Below, piece by piece: positions 1 to 6,019 of a stretch of 6,232 nt of DNA. The notes below the pieces were generated by a model. It was not told where the DNA came from. It was given only the letters and a program-made list of their open reading frames with translations, and ran no database searches. Made by a program: the position numbers and the translations under genes. How positions within the stretch are numbered: the stretch's first letter is position 1; each line of letters opens with the position of its first letter. This DNA is from a bacterium (GTDB lineage: Bacteria > CSSED10-310 > JAJRTK01), in the NCBI GenBank assembly GCA_024278345.1, contig JAJRTK010000316.1, positions 1 through 6,232 of the forward strand. Direction: 5' to 3'.

Positions 1-195
1 GCCTCCTTCCCGGCTCCGGATAACCGTTCACGGGAGTTGAGCCGACCTTTGTTCTCGATTCGATGATGCCGGCAACCAAGAACCTGCCGGTCGTTCCGGA
101 GTCTGCCCGCGATTTCCCGAACCCGATAGAATAGGGGAACATGGGCTCCATGTCCAACGTGAACGGTGACCCTCCGTGCAGCCCGGAGGGCGCTA

Positions 196-220
196 CACCG
201 GCAAGATGCCGGTGCCACCA
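196..220. repeat. REP-like 25-bp palindromic element, left copy
   Basis: The element is a 7-bp stem (CACCGGC/GCCGGTG) around the loop AAGAT, followed by CCACCA. An identical 25-bp copy in the same orientation lies at 6020-6044. Flanking sequences differ, so the unit is short. In translation it reads RQDAGAT, a string I associate with dispersed palindromes in several GC-rich, mostly environmental phyla. That association is from memory. Its function is unknown. REP-type palindromes elsewhere act in mRNA 3'-end stability or are spread by REP-associated tyrosine transposases. Confidence 0.65.
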
Positions 221-421
221 TTTCGGCGAAGAAAATTGTAAAGCAAAAACACGACAATTTGATAGGTCCCCCTCACGTTTCCCGAAGATACCAGTTTTTC
301 GCCAAATTTCTTGCAAGGAAGAGAGTCGTTCGGGCTGGTCGCCAGCACGAACCGTCGAAGGCACCATACCATAGTGTGGCCGGTGGGAGGGATGGGCCCG
401 GACCAGGGCACAGCGAGGACG

Positions 422-445
422 GCCCCACTCCTGCGGGAGTGGGGC
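422..445 (-). terminator. Strong hairpin after cas2e, possible terminator
   Basis: This is a perfect 10-bp GC-rich stem (GCCCCACTCC/GGAGTGGGGC) with a 4-base loop, starting 30 bases past the cas2e stop on the transcribed strand. Its position after the last gene suits transcript termination or 3'-end protection. No U-tract follows it, so it is not a classical intrinsic terminator. It resembles the stem of a type I-E repeat in style, but it occurs once and is not part of an array. Confidence 0.35.
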
Positions 446-475
446 ACAACTCTCGGCGGGCACCACCGGCATTTG

Positions 476-922
476 TCACGCCCACTCGGAACGCGTGGTT
501 TTGCTTTCCTGTTTTTTCTCTTCAGTTGTCAAAGATCGGGATGCCTTCAATTCTTCGCGAATCAGCTCGGCTTCTTGTGTTAGGGAGGCATCAACACTTT
601 TCGCGAGTTTCTTGATTGCTTCCTGGGAGAGGTCTCGTTTCGCCAGGAAGATTCCGCAGTGCTTTCGCAACTCTGTTCTTGGCGAGCCTAGGTTCCACAG
701 ACTTTGGCCACCGGGCTGTTTTTGGTCGACCCAGGTCATGACGATGCCCCAGTCCGTGTCTGGCTCAAACCACTCCTGAAGCACTTTTTGAACTCGTTCC
801 CGGATTCCGGCGTTCATTCTCGGCGCCGTGTACACGCCCGGCGCGATTTCACACATACAGGAAGCCAGGAATCCACGAAATCGATCTGGGACATTTCGAG
901 TCACCACCACCGTCATACTCAT
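476..922 (-). CDS. cas2: Cas2e, CRISPR adaptation protein with C-terminal extension
   Basis: Cas2e bridges two Cas1 dimers in the spacer-integration complex. The N-terminus MSMTVVVTRNVPDRFRG matches the type I-E form (E. coli MSMLVVVTENVPPRLRG). APGVYTAPRMNAGIRE (27-42) and the strand WGIVMTW (58-64) follow as expected. The type I-E core ends near residue 95, close to the 94-residue E. coli length, but this protein continues to 148. Residues 96-148 are charged and probably helical (LSQEAIKKLAKSVDASLTQE, then a Lys/Glu/Thr-rich tail). Some I-E Cas2 proteins carry a C-terminal DEDDh exonuclease. This tail is too short for that and shows no such motif. The start overlaps the cas1 stop as ATGA (922-919). 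A GGAGGAGGG site lies 10 bases upstream (941-933). The gene is last in its block, and its tail's role is unknown. Confidence 0.95.
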   Translation of the reverse strand: MSMTVVVTRNVPDRFRGFLASCMCEIAPGVYTAPRMNAGIRERVQKVLQEWFEPDTDWGIVMTWVDQKQPGGQSLWNLGSPRTELRKHCGIFLAKRDLSQEAIKKLAKSVDASLTQEAELIREELKASRSLTTEEKKQESKTTRSEWA

Positions 923-1809
923 CGAATGGTTTCCCTCCTCCGCGGATCATCGTCGAAGAGGTTCTTGATGCGGTCAATCATCTGGATGACGAGTTTTTCC
1001 CGTCGGAACATCTTGGCCGCGAGTTTTCGAAGGTGTCGTTCCAGCGGAATGTGTGGTTTTTTTTCGTATTCGTTGACAGCCTGAAAGGCCACGGGCAGAA
1101 GGATGCAATCACGAAAGAGGTCGGCGATGTCCAGTGGAAACGCGATTCCGGCATCTTCGTGGATGAAACCAAGCTGAGGAATCGTGCCGGTTGCGGCAAT
1201 GGCGATGAGAGCCGCGGCTTCCACGGCGCTGGCGGCGTGGTTGATGGCCTGGTTCGGGAGGTCCGCGGCGTTGGGGTTTTGACGGTCGTAGCGGCGGCCT
1301 TTCCAAGGAACGCCATATTTCTGGGCGATGAATCTGTAGGATTCTTTCATTCTGGCGCCTTCAATTCCCCGCAGCGCCGAGAGATCCTTTACCGGAAGCA
1401 CTTCTCCAAGGCGCCATGCATACATTCGGCGCGCGATGTGGATTCGTTGTTCGGGGTCGGCCCAAGCCGTGACTTGACGTCGTGCACGCTGAGAAGAGTT
1501 GGGACCGAACGGCATGCTGGCGTAGAATCGAACACCGCCTTCTCCCACGGCGACAAGTCCTGTTCCATGGCGTGCCATGAGACGGAGTGCATCGTGGCTC
1601 ACGAGGGTTCCGGGTTGGATCAGGATGCAAGAGATCATTTGAAAAGGAACCCCGTAATCGCCTTCCTTGAGTTCATCATAGCCTGTCGTGGCGAATCGGA
1701 GCGTACCAGCCTTGACATACAACTTGCCTCGACCCAGCCAGACAAGGCCGTGGCGTGCACTGTGGGGAATTCTGGCGCTTTCCAGGCCTAACCTGCCCCT
1801 GAAGCTCAT
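919..1809 (-). CDS. cas1: Cas1e, CRISPR spacer integrase
   Basis: Cas1 is the metal-dependent integrase that, with Cas2, inserts protospacers at the leader end of the array. At 296 residues it is near the E. coli length (305) and lacks that protein's proline-rich tail. The N-terminal beta domain includes ILIQPGTLVSHDALRL (62-77) and VGEGGVRFYAS (88-98). The alpha-helical catalytic domain carries LRGIEGARMK with Glu150, GFIHEDAG with His217, and PLDIADLF with Asp227 and Asp230. These correspond to E. coli E141, H208, D218 and D221, so the active site looks intact. YGVPWKGRRYD (165-175) is a further I-E signature. The start is supported by GGGAG at 1820-1816, six bases from the ATG. The gene is separated from cas6e by 187 bp and overlaps cas2 by ATGA, so cas1-cas2 looks like a separate adaptation unit. 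Confidence 0.97.
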   Translation of the reverse strand: MSFRGRLGLESARIPHSARHGLVWLGRGKLYVKAGTLRFATTGYDELKEGDYGVPFQMISCILIQPGTLVSHDALRLMARHGTGLVAVGEGGVRFYASMPFGPNSSQRARRQVTAWADPEQRIHIARRMYAWRLGEVLPVKDLSALRGIEGARMKESYRFIAQKYGVPWKGRRYDRQNPNAADLPNQAINHAASAVEAAALIAIAATGTIPQLGFIHEDAGIAFPLDIADLFRDCILLPVAFQAVNEYEKKPHIPLERHLRKLAAKMFRREKLVIQMIDRIKNLFDDDPRRRETIR

Positions 1810-1882
1810 CGTGGTCTCCCGTCAAGTAGGTTATACCGGCTTTTTGTATCTTTCTGAGTTGGGGTTGCTCAACGAGCGTTGT

Positions 1883-1894
1883 CCAACATGTTGG
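1883..1894. promoter_or_regulatory. Palindrome CCAACATGTTGG upstream of cas1
   Basis: This is a perfect 12-bp palindrome, 73 bases before the cas1 start. Its AACA/TGTT core is shared with dyads before cas7e (4959-4975) and before cse2 (5956-5969). It could be an operator, but no regulator is known and chance occurrence is possible. Confidence 0.25.
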
Positions 1895-1951
1895 CCAGCA
1901 ATGCTTTTGCGACTGGTTTGCGGTGTAGATAGAGAATTGGCTAAAGGAGCT

Positions 1952-1982
1952 GGCACCAGGACTTCGGAGCCGTCCTGGTGCC
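1952..1982 (-). terminator. Perfect 11-bp hairpin after cas6e, possible terminator
   Basis: The arms GGCACCAGGAC and GTCCTGGTGCC pair perfectly around a 9-base loop. The hairpin begins 14 bases past the cas6e stop on the transcribed strand. It is the strongest simple stem-loop by eye in the internal part of the locus. No U-run follows, so rho-independent termination is uncertain. It could instead protect the cas7-cas5-cas6e transcript or be a dispersed palindromic repeat. Confidence 0.4.
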
Positions 1983-1996
1983 GCGTGACTAGCGTG

Positions 1997-2803
1997 TCAT
2001 GGTCGTGGCCGGAGAAGAAGCATCCCCAATCCGAATGCCCGGTGTCGCCCAATGCCCCGTCTTAAAAGATGCTGGAAGGCTCGGGGATCCTCGACCCGAA
2101 GAGCGCCTCGGAAGGTGGCATCGGGCCGAAGAAGCCATTTCCCTACCCGCTTCGCGGCGTGGTTTCTACGTAGAACCCGGGCGAGTTGGAATCGGATCAT
2201 CTGCGTCTGTAGCAATGTGGTTCCTCCTGCTTCCAACCGCCGCTGGAGCCAATCCCGGTAGACGTCCTCTCGAGTAAAGGTGACGCTTTCATCGTCCGAT
2301 TCCGGCAGCCGGTGAAGAAACGCGTCCAGTTCGTCTCCCTTATCGTGGCGGGCATTGCCCCGTGCTTTCCGGATCACCGGGCAGATCCTGACTTCGAAGG
2401 CAAGCTCCAGGCCCACCGGCCATCCATCAGGCATGGGCTTGGTCCGGACAGAATCGGCCACCAGGGCCGAGAATGCACCGGGAGACGCAAAGCGCCGGGC
2501 GTGATCGATCAGCGTTTCCTCATCGCCATCGACATACCCCAGGACCAGCAGCCGTCGCCGGTGTTTCCTGTGGGAAGTCCTGGTGGCCGTCCCTCGTCCT
2601 CGTTTCGAATCTCGACCGCTGGCGAACTCGTCGGGAGTGACAAAGAAGGGTTTGGGCGCCTCTTTCCCGAATAACTCCCGGAGCTGACAGTGGACCAGAT
2701 ACCCGGCGTCAAGGCCGCACAAGGGCAGCCTCAACCGGCGTTCCAGACGAAACAGGGCCGGCAGATCGAGTTCCAGTTGCACCATGTAGAAGGGCTCGGT
2801 CAT
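1997..2803 (-). CDS. cas6e: Cas6e (CasE/Cse3), crRNA-processing endoribonuclease
   Basis: Cas6e cuts the pre-crRNA at the base of each repeat hairpin and stays bound as the head of Cascade. The protein has 268 residues, against about 199 in E. coli. The likely catalytic histidine is His38 in GYLVHCQLRELFG, which matches the E. coli pattern with His20 (LHQGLWHLF). The first ferredoxin-like strand is FYMVQLELD (5-13). The C-terminal glycine-rich loop is GIGRHRAFGLGMLLLRP (250-266), typical of Cas6e. A basic stretch (TSHRKHRRR, 76-84) may contact RNA. I chose this start because GGAGGAG (2815-2809) lies five bases upstream and the ATG overlaps the cas5 stop as ATGA. A longer frame exists upstream, but it would add 26 residues inside cas5. 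A 187-bp gap follows, where compact I-E operons run nearly straight into cas1. Confidence 0.95.
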   Translation of the reverse strand: MTEPFYMVQLELDLPALFRLERRLRLPLCGLDAGYLVHCQLRELFGKEAPKPFFVTPDEFASGRDSKRGRGTATRTSHRKHRRRLLVLGYVDGDEETLIDHARRFASPGAFSALVADSVRTKPMPDGWPVGLELAFEVRICPVIRKARGNARHDKGDELDAFLHRLPESDDESVTFTREDVYRDWLQRRLEAGGTTLLQTQMIRFQLARVLRRNHAAKRVGKWLLRPDATFRGALRVEDPRAFQHLLRRGIGRHRAFGLGMLLLRPRP

Positions 2804-3594
2804 GCTCTCTCCTCCTTCCTCGAAAGCCTTACGGAACCTTCCACCAGGGGCCGCCGCCCCACGTGGATCTGGTTCGCCCAATCCCGCGTGTCGGTGACGA
2901 AGAGACGGCGTTGTCCGAGCTGTTCAAGCTCCTCCATCGTCCTGGAGCCGACCAGACCTGTCTCCGGCCACCAGGCCCTGCATTCCACGGGCTGTCCGGA
3001 CCGTGCCCGCCATCGGAACCTGGAATCTCTGGAAGCCTTGGGAAAGGGAGCCTTCCCCAGAGCCTCCAGGAGATCCTTCGCCGATCCCTTCCCGGCCAGG
3101 ATGGGCCGAGAGGGGATGCAGCACTTCCGACCGATGAAAAGCGGCCGCGCCGGACGCCGCAGCGCCTGTTCCACATCCCCGAGCGCCGGCTTGTCATCGG
3201 GTGGATCCAGGGTCAACACCACCGTGTAAACAGCATCGGCCAGGTAGTGGCGCAAGCGGATATGAGTTCCCCTAGCCGAGGAACCGCCGCCTCCGCGCTT
3301 TTGCTCCCTGCCGAACGTGGTCCACCCAGAGAGGAGAAAGTCCTGCCCCAGGTCCACGGTCTGGTAATCGACGAGCCGTTCGCCCGCCCGGTCCTGCCGA
3401 ACCGCGAACCGGATCCGCTCCTGGAGGCGCTGGAGCTTGTTCCATTCCGAATGATCGTAGCCCAGGGCATTCCCCAACAGCCCCGCCACCATGGAGAGCG
3501 CCGGATAGTCCGCCGTCTCCCGAATCTGGTCCACGGCCACGGTCCCGAAGCTCATGAGCGGAGCGTCGAACCGCAAAACCAAAAACTCCATCAT
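2800..3594 (-). CDS. cas5e: Cas5e (CasD), Cascade 5'-handle subunit
   Basis: Cas5e binds the 5' handle of the crRNA and caps the Cas7 filament. At 264 residues it is somewhat longer than the E. coli protein (about 224). The N-terminal strand FLVLRFDAPLMSFG (4-17) matches E. coli YLILRLAGPMQAWG. Next come TADYPALSMVAGLLGNALG (27-45), the family's P-x-x-S-x-x-x-GLLG motif, then LVDYQTV (74-80). RLRHYLADAVYTVVLTLD (113-130) and PLFIGRKCCIPSRPI (151-165) match the conserved YLCDASFTVAL and YLGRRSCPLTHPL regions. A glycine-rich stretch at 101-109 lies in the expected thumb region. The start overlaps the cas7 stop as ATGA (3594-3591). A second ATG follows at once. The GGGGAGG site (3602-3596) is one base from the first ATG and four from the second, so translation may begin at 3591. 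Confidence 0.94.
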   Translation of the reverse strand: MMEFLVLRFDAPLMSFGTVAVDQIRETADYPALSMVAGLLGNALGYDHSEWNKLQRLQERIRFAVRQDRAGERLVDYQTVDLGQDFLLSGWTTFGREQKRGGGGSSARGTHIRLRHYLADAVYTVVLTLDPPDDKPALGDVEQALRRPARPLFIGRKCCIPSRPILAGKGSAKDLLEALGKAPFPKASRDSRFRWRARSGQPVECRAWWPETGLVGSRTMEELEQLGQRRLFVTDTRDWANQIHVGRRPLVEGSVRLSRKEERA

Positions 3595-4820
3595 GCCTCC
3601 CCTTTCACCCGGGCCGCCGTCCAATTCGCCAGCTCCTTCAAGTTCATCCGCATCTCCGACGGAATCACTTCTTCCAGGATCTCCTTGGGTCCCAGGGCCA
3701 GGTAGCGCCTCTCCACCTCCGACCCATACGCCTCGTCCAGGTCGGCCACGTAGCCCGCCAGGGCTTCGTAAGTCTTCCCAAGGAGATCCCTTTCCTGGGG
3801 AACCGGCCGAAGAAAGGCGTTGGCCAGCGTCCGAGGCTGCGCATCCCCCGATTCCACCATCAGGAACTGGGCGTAGGCGTAGGGCGCCGTGGAGCCCAGC
3901 TTCGCCCCGGGCGACACCGTGGCCACGATGGAGACCAGCCGCCGCACCACTTCCATCGCCAGCCGGCGATCCGCCGTTTTCCATTCCTCCCTCTTGCACC
4001 CCTCCAGGTTCGAGATCAGCAGAGGCAGGTCGATGGCCACGTACCCGTAAAAGAGCCCGGAGGTCAGTTCCGTCGTGTTGATGTGGCCGGCTCCCAGCTC
4101 TTCCTCGCCAACGGCCCCCAAAAGATCGTCCATGGCGGAGAAATAGTCCGGCTCCGCGTTCTCCCGGTGCACCGTGAAGGCGTGGGCCACGTGGACCGCC
4201 GCGTCGCCCCGAGCCAGCATGTCCTTGGTGACCATTCGACCGAAGAGCGCCGCGTCCAAGCCCGCCGCCTGCTTCATCGTCTTGATGTTTTTCTTGTCCT
4301 TCTTGAGCCGAGCGTCCATGGCTTTCTTCGCCGACGCCACATCACTGTTTTCCGCGCAGATTTCCTTCGCCACCTTCAGGAGATACCGCATCTCCGGGTG
4401 GCCCAGGACCGTGATCTGGTTCGTTTTGACCAGCGACTCTTTTTCCGCCCCTTCCTCGGCTTTCTTCTTCTTGCTCTTTGTCGCCTTGGGGCTTTCCCCC
4501 AGAACCTTTTCCATGATTGTCGCAACCATGCTCCGGGCAAGGTCTTCACTGACGCCGGCCTCGACCAACGGCTGGAACAGATACTTGTGGAAGGTGTACC
4601 GCGACCGGATGGACATATCGGCCGTCGCCCCATCCACTTCGATGGTCCCCAGGCCGTCTTTCCCATCGAACGTCCTCCAATGGCGCTTGAGGCACTGGGA
4701 ACTGATGCGGATCCGCTCCGCGCCCCCGAAGGGCAATCGCTTGGCAAACCCTGCGTCATCGCGGTTCAGCAGAGTGGCAGGGTAGGACGTGAGAAAATGA
4801 ATCTGCAAAAACTTGGACAT
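3591..4820 (-). CDS. cas7e: Cas7e (CasC/Cse4), Cascade backbone subunit
   Basis: Cas7e polymerises along the crRNA spacer, with six copies in E. coli Cascade, and forms the backbone that presents the guide. From this start the protein has 409 residues, against about 363 in E. coli. [20 protein letters not shown] (1-20) aligns from the first residue with E. coli [39 protein letters not shown] (31-49) follows. DAALFGRMV (189-197), [20 protein letters not shown] (211-230) and [15 protein letters not shown] (246-260) are further signatures. A lysine-rich insert, [13 protein letters not shown] (112-124), lies in the middle. The frame stays open to an ATG at 4904, adding 28 charged residues. I prefer 4820 because it fits the family start, although neither ATG has an ideal ribosome binding site. 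The gene overlaps cas5 by ATGA and heads the cas7-cas5-cas6e unit. Confidence 0.95.
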   Translation of the reverse strand: [409 protein letters not shown]

Positions 4821-4958
4821 GAGTTCAAAATCCTGTTGCATGGCGTCGGTCTTCCGTTCCTGTTCCCGTTTCCGCGCGGAAACCGCCGACACCGTTGTGT
4901 TCATGTGATGGTCGGCTCCAATGAAGCCGTGCTAGTCCTCAAAAAGCCCTCCCCCTCC

Positions 4959-4975
4959 CTGGAACATTGTTCCAG
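4959..4975. promoter_or_regulatory. 17-bp perfect dyad upstream of cas7e
   Basis: CTGGAACA-T-TGTTCCAG has perfect 8-bp arms around one base. It lies 54 bases before the ATG at 4904 and 138 before the ATG at 4820. The size and tight symmetry suit a dimeric repressor's operator better than a terminator. The GAAC-GTTC spacing is three bases, so it is not the four-base Gram-positive LexA box. The regulator is unknown. Confidence 0.35.
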
Positions 4976-5177
4976 CTCTAGTCCTCCTCTTTTTTCAGGT
5001 TGCGTTCCGGTCGCGCCCCTCGCAGCCGCTCGGGTCGCTCCCAGGATCCTCCGCTGTCGGCTTCCAGAAGCCCCGCTCTCTGGGAACCCGCTCTCTTCTC
5101 TTGCTCCAGGGAATCGCCTCTTGTCTTTCCGAAGCCCGGAAGATCGCTTCACAACCCGGGCTTTCCGGCGTTCGCAT

Positions 5178-5199
5178 GCGCCAGGGCCGGCCCGAGCGC
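5178..5199 (-). terminator. GC-rich dyad just after the cse2 stop
   Basis: GCGC-CA-GGGCCGGCCC-GA-GCGC is symmetric apart from the two dinucleotides. It begins about three bases after the cse2 stop. As a hairpin it would have an internal loop and a CCGG tip, so it is weaker than those after cas6e and cas2. No U-run follows. It may end or protect the cse2 transcript, or may only reflect local GC content. Confidence 0.2.
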
Positions 5200-5202
5200 C
5201 TT

Positions 5203-5850
5203 CTACTCTCCCGCAAAAACGCTTTGGTAGTAGTTCCTGGCCACTTTCCGGCGAAGTTTCCTGGCGTCATCGCGGTAAGTCCAGTCCGGCGAATCCTGGT
5301 GCAGCACCAGCCTGGCCAGCTCCACCCAGTTGAAGGACTGCCCCTTGGAAGCCAGAAGCCCCGCCAGGGTCGCCACCTGTTTGAAGAGGGAGTCCCCCCG
5401 GGCCTGGAGAAGGCGCAGAAGCCTGAGTTCCGAAACCCCGGCCTCCGCCAGGGATTTGCCCAGTGGGCTCCCGGGGTTGTGGAGGCTCGGCGTCCGCGCC
5501 ATTCCCGACAAGATGACCACCCAGAGATCCTCCTGCTGAAGGTTCGAGCGCTCGCCGGACAAAAGACCCGCCGGTTCCAGGTGCTTCTGGACGATGCGCC
5601 AGAAGGCCGGGCCCAAGGCTCCCTCCGGTCGAAGGCGGCGAAGTTCCGCCACGTCGCCGGGACCCAGGCTCCCCCCGCGACTCCTGTCTTGGGCCGCTTC
5701 GATCTCCCAGGCAATGGCGCCGATGGCCTTGGCCTCTTGTCGGTAGCGGCTTTCCGTTTCCCCGGAAGGTTTCGTTGTTCCTGATCCGGATTCCCCCGAA
5801 GGGCTGCCGGCCTCCGCGGTGAAGGGGGAATTTGGGGCTTGTGCAATCAT
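5203..5850 (-). CDS. cse2: Cse2 (Cas11e/CasB), Cascade small subunit
   Basis: Cse2 is the all-helical small subunit. Two copies line the belly of Cascade and stabilise the target R-loop. The protein has 215 residues, against 160 in E. coli. The family core begins near residue 66. ELRRLRPEGALGPAFWRIVQ (69-88) is the first conserved block. PLGKSLAEAGVSELRLLRLL (129-148) is the central signature, matching E. coli SLGRALANSGRINERRIFQL. NWVELARLVLHQ (174-185) and the end RRKVARNYYQ (200-209) complete it. The extra length is mostly a Ser/Gly/Glu/Pro-rich, probably disordered N-terminus (about 1-33). GGGAG (5861-5857), six bases from the ATG, supports this start. cas8e normally lies directly upstream with little or no spacing. 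Here there are at least 382 non-coding bases. The gene is also isolated from cas7e downstream. Confidence 0.93.
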   Translation of the reverse strand: MIAQAPNSPFTAEAGSPSGESGSGTTKPSGETESRYRQEAKAIGAIAWEIEAAQDRSRGGSLGPGDVAELRRLRPEGALGPAFWRIVQKHLEPAGLLSGERSNLQQEDLWVVILSGMARTPSLHNPGSPLGKSLAEAGVSELRLLRLLQARGDSLFKQVATLAGLLASKGQSFNWVELARLVLHQDSPDWTYRDDARKLRRKVARNYYQSVFAGE

Positions 5851-5955
5851 GGTTCTCTCCCGTGATGTCGTTCTGGGTCAATCATTCGCGGAGGGCGCTT
5901 CCAAGTGGCGTCGCCTTCCGATCGTCGGGGTGAATCCCCATTCTTTTGTCCTTGT

Positions 5956-5969
5956 GAAACAGGTGTTTC
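5956..5969. promoter_or_regulatory. Palindrome GAAACAGGTGTTTC upstream of cse2
   Basis: This has perfect 6-bp arms around GG and lies 105 bases before the cse2 start. It shares the AACA/TGTT core with the dyads upstream of cas7e and cas1. A role as an operator is a guess. Confidence 0.25.
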
Positions 5970-6019
5970 CTCCCCCATGCGGCAGTCGGCGTCGCGGAGG
6001 CTGCCGCCGTCCAGCCCGC

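Larger units (their letters stand above)
1..475. other. Non-coding region downstream of cas2e
   Basis: I find no convincing gene in this stretch. The open frames across it are short, overlap one another on both strands, lack good ribosome binding sites and translate palindromic repeats. It contains a small dyad at 139-153 (ACATGG-GCT-CCATGT), a 7-bp-stem hairpin at 170-190 (CCCTCCG/CGGAGGG), the 25-bp REP-like element at 196-220, and an AT-richer patch at about 221-330. The AT-richer patch includes a 7-bp inverted repeat, AAATTGT at 233-239 and ACAATTT at 254-260. A strong hairpin lies at 422-445. Type I-E arrays often lie beyond cas2, but no unit of about 29 bp recurs here. Any array must lie outside the window. 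Confidence 0.6.
1810..1996 (-). other. Intergenic gap between cas6e and cas1
   Basis: This 187-bp stretch has no open frame that looks coding. It holds a strong hairpin (1952-1982) just after cas6e, a 12-bp palindrome (1883-1894), and small nested dyads beside it such as CAACG-AG-CGTTG (1871-1882). Read towards cas1, a TATAAC hexamer (1835-1830) lies 20 bases before the cas1 ATG and could be a -10 box, but no good -35 box sits at the usual spacing. The layout suggests termination after cas6e and a fresh start for cas1-cas2. This is inferred from sequence only. Confidence 0.5.
4905..5202 (-). other. Gap between cse2 and cas7e, no convincing gene
   Basis: This stretch, or 4821-5202 if the short cas7e start is used, separates two genes that usually abut or nearly abut in type I-E operons. 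On the transcribed strand it is purine-rich (GA-rich). One open frame (5152-4901) starts at GTG and ends in an ATGA overlap with the ATG at 4904, but its composition is low-complexity and it matches nothing I know. The gap contains a 17-bp dyad (4959-4975), a GC-rich dyad just after cse2 (5178-5199), a tandem 10-bp direct repeat CCCGCTCTCT (5072-5081 and 5087-5096), and two copies of GAGGACTAG on the minus strand near 4931-4986. It may be a leader with a promoter for cas7. Confidence 0.5.

Noticed and set aside
422-445. Possible single CRISPR repeat
   Set aside because: The stem style recalls I-E repeats, but there is no second copy in the window and no spacer-length periodicity.
166-615. Plus-strand frame of 149 codons
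   Set aside because: It reads through the REP-like element and antisense to the cas2 3' end, has no ribosome binding site and shows no recognisable motif.
2863-3705. Plus-strand frame of 280 codons
   Set aside because: It is antisense to cas5e and shows no plausible protein features.
4945-4960. G-quadruplex on the minus strand (GGGAGGGGGAGGG)
   Set aside because: Only three separate runs of three or more G are present, so a standard three-tetrad quadruplex is not supported.
4961-4973. LexA (SOS) box GAAC-N-GTTC
   Set aside because: The half-sites are separated by three bases, whereas the Gram-positive LexA box needs four, and the E. coli CTGT-N8-ACAG form is not matched either.
4901-5152. 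Minus-strand frame of 83 codons between cse2 and cas7e, ending in an ATGA overlap
   Set aside because: It starts at GTG without a clear ribosome site, is low-complexity (Arg/Gly/Glu/Ser-rich), and spans the 17-bp dyad. It resembles no Cas protein. The overlap is noted as a curiosity only.
4901-5202. Frameshifted continuation of cse2
   Set aside because: cse2 already ends with the family's normal C-terminal motif (ARNYYQ), so no missing domain needs to be sought in the gap.
4083-5333. Plus-strand frame of 416 codons
   Set aside because: It is antisense to cas7e, which has unmistakable family motifs. The long open frame is a by-product of the GC-rich codon use of the real gene.
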